From the NCBI GenBank assembly GCA_965531145.1, contig CBESOE010000177.1:1-7618 (forward strand): a stretch of 7,618 nt of DNA. Reading direction: 5' to 3'. The notes below the pieces were generated by a model. The model worked only from the letters and a program-made list of their open reading frames with translations, was not told where the DNA came from and searched no databases. Both the position numbers and the translations under genes were made by a program. This DNA comes from JAQAZP01 sp965531145. Its GTDB lineage: Bacteria > Acidobacteriota > JAQAZP01. Below are positions 1 to 6,305 of this stretch, in pieces (position 1 is the first letter of the stretch; each line of letters begins with the position of its first letter).

Positions 1-50
1 CCGGTGGGCTGATCAGGGCCGATGGGGTTCGAGTCCCCCCTTCGGCACCA
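1..50 (+). tRNA. 3' part of a tRNA gene, probably tRNA-Leu
   Basis: The window opens inside a tRNA gene. The T loop TTCGAGT lies at 28-34, flanked by TGGGG (23-27) and CCCCC (35-39). The 3' acceptor strand CTTCGGC is at 40-46, the discriminator A at 47 and an encoded CCA at 48-50. The acceptor strand implies a 5' strand GCCGAAG, which is typical of bacterial tRNA-Leu, and the stretch before the T arm (about 6-22, with a GGC/GCC pairing) looks like the long variable arm of a class II tRNA. The anticodon is outside the window, so the isoacceptor cannot be given. The outermost T-stem pair is a T-C mismatch (23 with 39). tRNA-Ser is the main alternative, but its usual acceptor stem differs. Confidence 0.8.
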
Positions 51-66
51 GTTTTCGTTAGAGAGC

Positions 67-95
67 ATGGCCGGGTGATCCACCCGGCCATTTTT
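67..95 (+). terminator. Rho-independent terminator after the tRNA gene
   Basis: A perfect 11-bp stem, ATGGCCGGGTG (67-77) with CACCCGGCCAT (81-91), closes a 3-base loop and runs into a T tract (91-95). It lies 16 bases after the tRNA CCA and should end the tRNA transcript. The stem is self-complementary, but there is no T tract on the other strand's side. Confidence 0.9.
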
Positions 96-123
96 CTGTC
101 TGCCCGTGAAGAGGAGTTCCCAC

Positions 124-1074
124 GTGTCCGACACCGCGGTCATCGATGCTTTCAACTGCTGGGATCTCGAGGCGGGAAACCTGCGCGCCGACATTCCCAT
201 CGAGGGCAGCCCCGAGCGGTGCGATTACCGCACGGTGCTGGAGGACAGGTCAGGGACCCCGTGGGTCATCGAGCGGATATTTCCCAAAACCCGGGAGGCG
301 AAGCTGCGCATCGCCGGCACCCTCGAATACCTCCAGCAGGAAGAGATGCCCGGGATCCTCGCCTACCTTCGTACCGGCCAGGGAGAATTTCTCGCCGAAT
401 CGGGCGGCGGCCAGTGGCTGCTACGGCCGTATCTGGCCGGCACCGACCTGCCCCGGCCATCCTTTATCCGTGATTGCTGGCGAGGTGAGGTACTGGCTGA
501 GTTTCTCATCTCCCTGCGGGATAAATCGGCACAGCTCCCCTTTTTCCGGGACCAGCAGGTCTTTGCCCTGGAACCCTATATCCGGCAGCTGCTGGAGGTG
601 ATCTGGAATCGCAAGCCGGCGGTGGCCGCCGAAGTGCAGCCGGTGCTGGCCCATCTGGAGCACTCCTTCTTCCCCCTGGTACCCACCCTGCCCGCGGCCT
701 TTTGCCACGGCGACTACCACCCGGTGAATGTGATCTGGGCCCCGAACAGGATCGCCGCGGTGATCGACTGGGAGTTCACCGGCCCCAAGACCGAACTCTA
801 TGACGTGGCCAACCTCCTCGGCTGTGCCGGATTCGAAAACCCGGCCGGTTTGAGGGGCGAACTGGCCCAATCGCTGATCCGGGAACTGCGGGAGGCCGGG
901 TTTGCCACGGAACAGAGCTGGCAGAGCCTCACCGACCTGATCCTCGCCCTCCGCTTCGGCTGGCTCTCGGAGTGGCTGCGCAAGAAGGACCGGGAGATGC
1001 TGGAGCTGGAACTGGTCTACATGGGGTTGATCCTCGAGCACCGGGACACGCTCAGCGGCTTCTTCCTCGGCTGA
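124..1074 (+). CDS. Phosphotransferase of the APH/choline kinase-like family
   Basis: This encodes a 316-residue cytoplasmic protein with the protein-kinase-like fold of the aminoglycoside phosphotransferase family (PF01636). The catalytic loop HGDYHPVN is at residues 195-202 (Asp197 as likely base, Asn202 for metal). The metal-binding IDWEF motif carries Asp215. N-lobe features include the WVIERIFPK strand near residue 45 and the RPYLAG hinge near 103. It probably transfers the ATP gamma-phosphate to a small molecule or protein, but the substrate cannot be read from the sequence. Length and layout resemble SrkA/YihE and homoserine-kinase-like members, but the fit is too loose for a gene name. 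I chose GTG at 124 because AAGAGGAG (109-116) sits 7 bases upstream; an in-frame GTG at 106 would overlap that site. The gene starts 28 bases after the tRNA terminator and no clear promoter is seen. It may depend on read-through. Confidence 0.85.
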   Translation: MSDTAVIDAFNCWDLEAGNLRADIPIEGSPERCDYRTVLEDRSGTPWVIERIFPKTREAKLRIAGTLEYLQQEEMPGILAYLRTGQGEFLAESGGGQWLLRPYLAGTDLPRPSFIRDCWRGEVLAEFLISLRDKSAQLPFFRDQQVFALEPYIRQLLEVIWNRKPAVAAEVQPVLAHLEHSFFPLVPTLPAAFCHGDYHPVNVIWAPNRIAAVIDWEFTGPKTELYDVANLLGCAGFENPAGLRGELAQSLIRELREAGFATEQSWQSLTDLILALRFGWLSEWLRKKDREMLELELVYMGLILEHRDTLSGFFLG

Positions 1075-1086
1075 GCAGGGCAGGTC

Positions 1087-1115
1087 TTGAAAACCGAACT
1101 CCCCTCTCCTATACT
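1087..1115 (+). promoter_or_regulatory. Sigma70-type promoter of the ferritin-like gene
   Basis: A -35 box TTGAAA (1087-1092) and a -10 box TATACT (1110-1115) are separated by 17 bases, so both match the consensus in 5 of 6 positions with ideal spacing. Transcription should begin near 1122, leaving a leader of about 85 bases before the ATG at 1207. The promoter lies just after the upstream kinase stop codon, so the ferritin-like gene has its own promoter. Confidence 0.75.
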
Positions 1116-1122
1116 TCTTCTT

Positions 1123-1178
1123 CCGGCAGCGTCGCCGGTCACGGCAGAGGAAAGCATTTATCTCCGGCCCGTCCGGAG
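1123..1178 (+). other. Two hairpins in the leader of the ferritin-like gene
   Basis: Two short inverted repeats lie in the predicted 5' leader: CCGGC (1123-1127) with GCCGG (1134-1138), and CTCCGG (1162-1167) with CCGGAG (1173-1178). The first would sit at the very start of the transcript; the second ends about 20 bases before the ribosome binding site. Neither is followed by a T tract suited to termination. They may stabilise the mRNA or serve as a control element. I recognise no known riboswitch. Confidence 0.4.
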
Positions 1179-1206
1179 CATTTCGTTTCTTTCCCAGGAG
1201 GATGTC

Positions 1207-1707
1207 ATGTCACAGGAATGGACGGTACGGAAGGCCACCGAGTTCGCGGTCAAGACCGAGGAGCTGGGCGCGCTGTTTTACAAAAAGATGGCCAAGAAGT
1301 TTCAGGACAACGCCGAGATGAAGGAGGTCTTCGACCTGCTGGCCAAGGACGAGGAGATCCACGAACAGCAGTTCCGCAAATTGCTGGATCGCACCGAGCC
1401 GGACCAGGACGTCTCGGACAAACCGGAACACATGGCCATTCTGCGGGTGATGTCCATGTCCCAGTTCTTCATGGGCGACGACGGGCTCTACGGCAAGCCG
1501 GAAGAGCTGACCGACGTGAAGAGCGCGCTGATCCGCGCCTTCGAACTGGAGAAGGCCACCCTGCAGTACTACCAGGCGATGAAGGACGTGGTGGGTGAAA
1601 ACCAGATCGTCAACGCCATCATCAAGGCCGAGAAGAACCACCTGATGAAACTGGCCGAGTATCTGATGTCCGAGGCCAAATTCCGCGGCATCGCGGACAA
1701 GTTCTGA
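1207..1707 (+). CDS. Ferritin-like diiron protein, rubrerythrin family without rubredoxin domain
   Basis: This 166-residue all-helical cytoplasmic protein has the two-fold diiron pattern of the rubrerythrin/ferritin-like family. Glu18/Glu19 lie in helix 1, EEIH (49-52) in helix 2, Glu113/Glu115 in helix 3 and EKNH (142-145) in helix 4. These are the expected iron ligands. There is no CxxC pair, so the rubredoxin electron-transfer domain of classical rubrerythrin is absent. Such proteins store iron or reduce peroxide, and an anaerobe would use this for oxidative stress defence; the exact activity is inferred. ATG at 1207 is preceded by CAGGAGG (1195-1201) at good spacing. The frame stays open upstream to 1087, but that stretch contains the promoter and is unlikely to be translated. 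The gene has its own promoter and a strong terminator, so it is probably monocistronic. Confidence 0.88.
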   Translation: MSQEWTVRKATEFAVKTEELGALFYKKMAKKFQDNAEMKEVFDLLAKDEEIHEQQFRKLLDRTEPDQDVSDKPEHMAILRVMSMSQFFMGDDGLYGKPEELTDVKSALIRAFELEKATLQYYQAMKDVVGENQIVNAIIKAEKNHLMKLAEYLMSEAKFRGIADKF

Positions 1708-1725
1708 GTTCTGCTTCCCGCCGAT

Positions 1726-1770
1726 ACAAAGGCCCCTGACCGGAAACGGTCCAGGGGCCTTTGTTCTTTC
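1726..1770 (+). terminator. Rho-independent terminator after the ferritin-like gene
   Basis: A 13-bp perfect stem, ACAAAGGCCCCTG (1726-1738) with CAGGGGCCTTTGT (1752-1764), is extended inward by ACCG/CGGT around a GAAA tetraloop (1743-1746), with one bulged C at 1751. The T-rich run TTTGTTCTTT follows. The outer A/T arms would make it work to some degree in both directions. Confidence 0.9.
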
Positions 1771-1841
1771 CCCGCCAGTTGTGATTAAATGACCCCATAG
1801 CTACACGCTGGAATATGACCCGATCCATCACGGAGGAGACC

Positions 1842-4442
1842 ATGAGCGGCACAAAGGCAGGTGCAAAGCCCCTGGAGAAGCTCGGCGCGTTCTACCTCGG
1901 CCGGGAGTATGACCTGGCCCGCTCACAGCGGCTGGACCGGCCGGTGGTCTATGACGCCCGGGACCTCACCACCCATGCCGTCTGCGTGGGGATGACCGGG
2001 TCGGGCAAGACCGGCCTCTGTGTCGACCTCCTGGAGGAGGCGGCCCTGGACGGTGTTCCGGCGATCATCATCGACCCCAAGGGAGACATGCCAAACCTCA
2101 GCCTCACCTTCCCCGAGCTGCGGCCCGCCGACTTCGAACCCTGGGTCAACGTGGATGACGCGCGGCGCAAAGGGATGAGCGTCCCCGACTACGCCAGGCA
2201 CATCGCCGGCACCTGGAAAAAAGGGCTGGCCGACTGGGGGCAGGGCCCGGAACGGATTCGGCGGCTGCGCGAGAGCGCGGAGGTGAGTGTATTCACCCCG
2301 GGATCCAGCGCCGGTCTGCCGGTGTCGATCCTCGCGTCCTTCAAAGCCCCGGCGGTGGACTGGGAGCGGGAGGCCGAAGCGGCCCGGGACCAGATCCGCG
2401 GCACGGTGAGTGCCCTGCTGGGTCTGGCCGGAGTGGAGGCCGACCCGCTGCGCAGCCGGGAGCACATCCTCCTCTCCACCATTTTCGAACATTTCTGGAG
2501 GGCGGGGGAAAGCCTCGACCTGGCCCGGCTGATCAATTCGATCCAGGCACCGCCGGTACGCCGGCTGGGGGTGTTCGACGTGGACACCTTTTTCCCCGAG
2601 AAGGACCGCTTCGGCCTGGCCATGTCACTGAACAACATCCTCGCCGCCCCGGGGTTCGAGACCTGGCTGCGGGGTGAACCGCTGGATGTGAACCGGCTGC
2701 TGCAGACCGGCGACGGGAAACCGCGTCACAGTATTTTCTACATCGCCCACCTCAGCGACGCCGAGCGGATGTTCTTCACCACCCTCCTGCTGGAACAGGT
2801 GGTGAGTTGGGTCCGGCGTCAGCCGGGGACCACCAGCCTGCGGGCCCTGCTCTACTTCGACGAGATCTTCGGCTTCCTGCCGCCGGTGGCCAACCCGCCC
2901 TCCAAGCGGCCCCTCCTCACCCTGCTCAAGCAGGCGCGGGCCTACGGCCTGGGGGTGATGCTCACCACCCAGAACCCGGTGGACCTGGACTACAAGGCGC
3001 TGGGCAATACCGGCACCTGGTTCATCGGCAAGCTGCAGACCGAGCGGGACAAGATGCGGGTCCTCGACGGCCTGGAGACCGCGGCCCCGGGCAGCGAGGT
3101 GCTGAAACGGGGAGACCTGGAAAAGATGATCTCCGGTCTCGGGTCGCGGGTCTTCATGCTGCACAACGTTCACGAAGACCAGCCGCTGGTCTTCCAGACC
3201 CGCTGGGCCATGAGCTACCTCCGCGGGCCGCTCACCGGCGATCAGATCCGGAAGCTCAGGGATGAACAGGGAGGCGCTGAGCCCCCAGCCCCGGATGCGG
3301 TGGAGGCCGCTCCACCGGCCGCCCGGCGCAAGCCCGGTGCCGCGGCCGCCGCCCTGCCCGCGGAGCCGGACGACCCGGCCCCGCCGGAGGGGTACACCGC
3401 CGGTCCGCCGGTCCTCTCCCCTGGTGTTGAGCAGTATTACCTTCCCCCGGCATTTGACGAGGACCATGCCCTGGGCCTGCTGGAGAAAGAACTGGGCCGC
3501 CAGGCCACCGAGGCGGAAACAGCTCTTGTTTACGAGCCGGCCCTCCTGGCCCTGGGGCGGGTGGGCTTCGTGGACCAGAAGCGGCGGGTCAACCAGAAAC
3601 GGCCGGTGGGCTTCCTGATCCACCCCACCGAGCTGGGCCCGGTGATCGACTGGCCGGCGGCCGAGCCCCTGGCCCTCGAGGCGGAAGACCTGCTGGAACA
3701 GCCGGCGGCCGAAGCATACTTCGCCGCCGTGCCGGACCAGCTCAATTCCGCCCGGGAGCTGAAAGCACTCTCCCGGGACTTTTCCGACACGCTCTACCAC
3801 GATCAGCGTCTGGAGCTGCACCACAACCCGGCGCTCAAGCTCTTCGGCAGGCCCGGGGAGTCACCCGAGGAGTTCAGCCTGCGAGCGCGGCAGGAGGCCC
3901 GTGAGCAGCGCGACGCCGAAGTGGACAAGATGCGGGCCAAGTACCAGCGAAAAATCGACAAGCTGGAGGCCCGGCTGAACCGCGAGGAGCAGGAACTGGA
4001 TCGGGACACGGCCACCTACGAATCGCGCAAACGCGAGGAACTCATCTCCGCCGGCGAGTCGTTGATCGGCCTCTTCGGCGTCTTCGGCAAACGACGCTCC
4101 AGCCGCGGCCTCTCCACCGCCGCCCGCAAACGGCGGATGACCGCCAACGCCAAGGCTTCCATCGCCGAATCGAAGGAGGAGATCGCCCGCCTGGAAGAGG
4201 AGATGGACGACCTGCGCCGGGAGATCGAGGAGGAATCAACCCTGATCGCCGAACGGTGGGACGAAGCCGCCGCATCGAGCGAGCTCTTCCCGGTGAAGCC
4301 ACGGCGCAGCGACGTGAAGGTGCTGCTCCTCGGGCTGGCCTGGCTCCCTTCGTGGGAAATCACCCACCGCTCGGCACGGGGCGGCCGGCTCACCGACCAG
4401 CTGCCGGCCTGGGTAGAAGCACCGGCTGATCGTGGGGTATGA
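1842..4442 (+). CDS. HerA/DUF87-type ATPase with C-terminal coiled coil
   Basis: This encodes an 866-residue P-loop ATPase of the HerA/FtsK (COG0433, DUF87) type. Walker A GMTGSGKT is at residues 50-57, followed by the family signature IIIDPKGDM (75-83). The Walker B strand ALLYFDEI ends with Asp340-Glu341, and a TTQNP sensor-like motif is at 375-379. The ATPase core ends near 470. A Pro/Ala-rich linker (about 476-528) leads to a second domain. Two charged helices likely to form a coiled coil follow (about 676-735 and 773-806), split by a Gly/Phe and then Arg-rich segment (GLFGVFGKRR, 743-752). A hydrophobic strand and Trp-rich tail end the protein. Relatives are hexameric DNA-translocating or remodelling motors; the cargo here is unknown. 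No nurA nuclease gene is adjacent, so a HerA-NurA end-resection role is not supported. ATG 1842 follows GGAGGAG (1832-1838); ATG 1815 lacks such a site. Confidence 0.85.
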   Translation: MSGTKAGAKPLEKLGAFYLGREYDLARSQRLDRPVVYDARDLTTHAVCVGMTGSGKTGLCVDLLEEAALDGVPAIIIDPKGDMPNLSLTFPELRPADFEPWVNVDDARRKGMSVPDYARHIAGTWKKGLADWGQGPERIRRLRESAEVSVFTPGSSAGLPVSILASFKAPAVDWEREAEAARDQIRGTVSALLGLAGVEADPLRSREHILLSTIFEHFWRAGESLDLARLINSIQAPPVRRLGVFDVDTFFPEKDRFGLAMSLNNILAAPGFETWLRGEPLDVNRLLQTGDGKPRHSIFYIAHLSDAERMFFTTLLLEQVVSWVRRQPGTTSLRALLYFDEIFGFLPPVANPPSKRPLLTLLKQARAYGLGVMLTTQNPVDLDYKALGNTGTWFIGKLQTERDKMRVLDGLETAAPGSEVLKRGDLEKMISGLGSRVFMLHNVHEDQPLVFQTRWAMSYLRGPLTGDQIRKLRDEQGGAEPPAPDAVEAAPPAARRKPGAAAAALPAEPDDPAPPEGYTAGPPVLSPGVEQYYLPPAFDEDHALGLLEKELGRQATEAETALVYEPALLALGRVGFVDQKRRVNQKRPVGFLIHPTELGPVIDWPAAEPLALEAEDLLEQPAAEAYFAAVPDQLNSARELKALSRDFSDTLYHDQRLELHHNPALKLFGRPGESPEEFSLRARQEAREQRDAEVDKMRAKYQRKIDKLEARLNREEQELDRDTATYESRKREELISAGESLIGLFGVFGKRRSSRGLSTAARKRRMTANAKASIAESKEEIARLEEEMDDLRREIEEESTLIAERWDEAAASSELFPVKPRRSDVKVLLLGLAWLPSWEITHRSARGGRLTDQLPAWVEAPADRGV

Positions 4443-4515
4443 TCAGCTCACGACCATGCCGTAACCGGTTGTGACTTTTCGATTTCCTTCCTGTCCACAA
4501 TAAAGGGGGAATGGG

Positions 4516-5115
4516 GTGCCTGAGGACCTGAGGAGTGACGAGGAACTGGTGCAGGAAGCTACCAGCGTCGCCGGCGGGGTTGCTGAACCCTTCGAAGTGC
4601 TGGTGGCGCGCCACCAGGGGAGCATCCTCTCCAACTGCCGCTACCTGACCCGATCCCCTGCCGACGCCGAAGACCTGGCCCAGGAGGTCTTTGTGCGGGC
4701 CTATTTTGCCTTGCCCCGGTTCGAGGGGCGGTCAGCGTTCAAGACCTGGCTGCGGAAGATCAAGGTCAATCACTGCCTGAACTTCATTGCCAGGGGCAAG
4801 AACAGGGTGTTCGTGGATATGGATGAACCGGGGGTGGAAAACGCTCCGGGGCTCACCGTGGATGCCTCGGGGGAACAGGGACTGGAGGAGGCTGCGACCC
4901 GGGAACGGATCAGCGCCACCATCGACGGGATCCCCGACACCCTGCGGATTCCTCTGATCCTCCGGGACGTGGACGGCTTCTCCTACCAGGAGATCGCCGA
5001 CCAGCTGGGGCTGGGGCTCTCGGCGGTGAAGATGCGGATCAGGCGGGGCCGCGAGGAGTTTCGCCAACGGTTTGGCGAGCGGGACGGCGGCAACGGAACG
5101 GGGGATTCAAGTTGA
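4516..5115 (+). CDS. ECF-type RNA polymerase sigma factor
   Basis: This 199-residue protein is an extracytoplasmic-function sigma factor. The sigma2 domain (about 23-90) contains the core-binding and -10-recognising segment DAEDLAQEVFVRAY (50-63) followed by FEGRSAFKTWL (69-79). A variable acidic linker (about 97-127) leads to the sigma4 helix-turn-helix (about 130-186), with the motif YQEIADQLGLGLSAVKMRI (157-175). There is no sigma3 and no long C-terminal SnoaL-type extension. The start is GTG at 4516, served by AAAGGGGG (4502-4509) 6 bases upstream; an ATG at 4511 is out of frame. Its stop codon overlaps the TTG start of the next gene by 4 bases, so the two are probably translationally coupled, as sigma/anti-sigma pairs often are. 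Which promoters it reads cannot be told here. Confidence 0.93.
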   Translation: MPEDLRSDEELVQEATSVAGGVAEPFEVLVARHQGSILSNCRYLTRSPADAEDLAQEVFVRAYFALPRFEGRSAFKTWLRKIKVNHCLNFIARGKNRVFVDMDEPGVENAPGLTVDASGEQGLEEAATRERISATIDGIPDTLRIPLILRDVDGFSYQEIADQLGLGLSAVKMRIRRGREEFRQRFGERDGGNGTGDSS

Positions 5116-5381
5116 ACGACGACGTGCAACCAGACAAGCAGATCCCTGAAGGGGAGATCGACTGCGGCGAACCGGTTGCCGAGCTGGTCACCCTGCGGGA
5201 GACGCCCAGCGCCGGGTTCCAGGAACGGGTGCTCCGGGGAATCGGGCGGCGCCGGCTGGCGGCCGAGATGACCCAGGTCTCGGTACAGGTTCCGTTCCTC
5301 TGGCTGATGGAAATACTGAATCTCATGTTCCACTTTTTCACCGGGAAGATCACCGAAAAGGGAGGACCGAACAGTGGATGA
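5112..5381 (+). CDS. Small single-span protein, candidate anti-sigma factor
   Basis: This 89-residue protein has no family I can name with confidence. It has an acidic N-terminal third, the segment TPSAGFQERVLRGIGRR (31-47) and one hydrophobic stretch at about 57-77 (VSVQVPFLWLMEILNLMFHF), then a short charged tail. The P-x-x-F-x-x-x-V-L pattern before a basic patch and a membrane span resembles the juxtamembrane part of many anti-sigma factors. The zinc-binding HxxxCxxC motif of the ZAS domain is absent, and the only cysteine is Cys18. It starts with TTG at 5112 inside the sigma factor's stop (GGGGGA at 5100-5105 as ribosome site) and overlaps the next start by 8 bases. An alternative GTG at 5124 lacks a ribosome site. 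Anti-sigma or scaffold function is inferred from position and from the single span. Confidence 0.7.
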   Translation: MNDDVQPDKQIPEGEIDCGEPVAELVTLRETPSAGFQERVLRGIGRRRLAAEMTQVSVQVPFLWLMEILNLMFHFFTGKITEKGGPNSG

Positions 5382-6195
5382 AACCCTGGCGATCAAAGAC
5401 CAGTTGATCAAGGCCTTCCAGGACCTGATCCAGTCGATCATCAACGGAGCGCCAAAGGTGGTCACCGGCATCGTGTTGTTCCTCGCCGCCCTGTTGCTGG
5501 CCAAACTGGTGGAACGGATCAGCCGGGCACTGTTCAAGCGGCTGCACATTGACGCGCTGCCGGAAAAGCTCGGCCTGGACGCGAGCCTCAAACGGATCGG
5601 CATCAGCCAGCCGCCCAGCATTCTCCTGCCCCGGGTGATCTACTTCCTGCTGCTCTTCCTCTTTGCCCGCGCCGGCTCCGACGCCATGGGGCTCACGGCC
5701 GTCTCCGACGCCCTGGGCGCATTTTTAGGCTACGTGCCGAACATGCTGGCCGCGGTGCTGATTGTCCTGCTGGGCAGTGTGGTGAGTCAGTTTGCCAGCG
5801 GGGCGGTGTCCCGGTCCGCCGAAGGGTCGGGGCTGGATTTCGGGCCGGCACTGGGCAACGTGGTGTCCGGTTTGATCTTTTTCGTCTCGGTGATAATGGC
5901 CCTGGGACAGCTGAAGATCGACACCGACCTGATCCGCATCGTCACTGTCTGCTGCCTCTCGGCAGGCGCCCTGGCCTTTGGCCTCTCCTTTGGCCTCGGC
6001 ACCCGAGAAACCACGAAAAACATCATCGCCGGATTTTACGCGCGGAAGATCTTTCGCACCGGCGAGCCGATGGAGATCCGCGGTGAAAAGGGAACTCTGA
6101 AAGCCATCGGCACCACCCAGACACTGATCGACTGCGACGGCCGCACCGTTTCCGTGGCCAACAGCGTCTTTTACACCGACATCGTCAAACAGTAG
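5374..6195 (+). CDS. Short MscS-family mechanosensitive channel-like membrane protein
   Basis: This 273-residue inner-membrane protein has about five hydrophobic segments (roughly 27-45, 82-100, 120-140, 158-178 and 186-208). Segment 3 (GYVPNMLAAVLIVLLGSVV) resembles the conserved TM-helix repeat PF05552. The last span, rich in Gly and Ala, runs into the motif GLSFGLGTRETTKNIIAGF (203-221), matching the pore-lining helix and turn of MscS. A beta domain follows, with FRTGEPMEI (227-235) and DGRTVSVANSVF (255-266), in line with MscS 'FRAGEYV' and 'DGKIIVIPN'. The protein ends right after this beta domain, so the large cytosolic alpha/beta vestibule of E. coli MscS is missing. GTG 5374 follows GGGAGGA (5360-5366) and overlaps the preceding gene by 8 bases; ATG 5378 is out of frame. 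It is likely co-expressed with the sigma factor and may release or sense osmotic or envelope stress. Confidence 0.87.
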   Translation: MDETLAIKDQLIKAFQDLIQSIINGAPKVVTGIVLFLAALLLAKLVERISRALFKRLHIDALPEKLGLDASLKRIGISQPPSILLPRVIYFLLLFLFARAGSDAMGLTAVSDALGAFLGYVPNMLAAVLIVLLGSVVSQFASGAVSRSAEGSGLDFGPALGNVVSGLIFFVSVIMALGQLKIDTDLIRIVTVCCLSAGALAFGLSFGLGTRETTKNIIAGFYARKIFRTGEPMEIRGEKGTLKAIGTTQTLIDCDGRTVSVANSVFYTDIVKQ

Positions 6196-6205
6196 TCCTC
6201 ACAAC

Positions 6206-6233
6206 GGGCCGGCAAAACTGCCGGCCCTGCCTT
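6206..6233 (+). terminator. Hairpin after the MscS-like gene, possible terminator
   Basis: An 8-bp perfect G+C stem, GGGCCGGC (6206-6213) with GCCGGCCC (6220-6227), closes a 6-base loop 11 bases after the channel gene's stop. The following bases TGCCTTG are poor in T, so termination may be partial or rho-assisted. It could also protect the 3' end of the mRNA. It marks the end of the sigma-channel operon. Confidence 0.6.
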
Positions 6234-6261
6234 GACCCTGCGCCCTCTCAAGCCATACGAT
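6232..6261 (+). promoter_or_regulatory. Sigma70-type promoter of the radical SAM gene
   Basis: A -35 box TTGACC (6232-6237) and a -10 box TACGAT (6256-6261) are separated by 18 bases, with 5 of 6 and 4 of 6 matches to consensus. The predicted transcription start is near 6267-6269, about 38 bases before the ATG. The -35 box directly abuts the hairpin that ends the upstream operon. Confidence 0.6.
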
Positions 6262-6267
6262 CTCGGG

Positions 6268-6285
6268 GGCCCACCACCGTGGGCC
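6268..6285 (+). other. Hairpin at the predicted 5' end of the radical SAM mRNA
   Basis: GGCCCAC (6268-6274) pairs perfectly with GTGGGCC (6279-6285) around the loop CACC. It coincides with the transcription start expected from the promoter just upstream and ends 3 bases before the ribosome site GGAGAAGGA (6289-6297). A 5'-terminal hairpin of this kind commonly protects mRNA from decay, and here it may also affect ribosome access. Confidence 0.5.
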
Positions 6286-6305
6286 ACTGGAGAAGGAACG
6301 CTCCC

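Noticed and set aside
1..124. tRNA 3' end as an attachment site for an integrated element
   Set aside because: No integrase gene and no repeat of the tRNA end were seen elsewhere in the window.
1087..1206. A 40-codon N-terminal extension of the ferritin-like protein
   Set aside because: The stretch contains the promoter and leader, has a non-domain composition, and ATG 1207 has a strong ribosome site.
1779..1807. Possible promoter TTGTGA-N17-TACACG before the HerA-like gene
   Set aside because: The -10 box matches the consensus in only 3 of 6 positions, which is too weak to report as a feature, although a promoter is expected here after the terminator.
2625..3824. A 399-residue open frame on the minus strand
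   Set aside because: It lies wholly inside the HerA-like gene, has no recognisable motif and no convincing ribosome site, and long antisense frames are common in G+C-rich coding DNA.
4461..4502. Possible promoter or operator before the sigma factor (AACCGGTT palindrome, GTAACC, CACAAT)
   Set aside because: The gap is A+T-richer than its surroundings and probably holds a promoter, but no pair of boxes has good match and spacing, and the 8-base palindrome alone is not significant.
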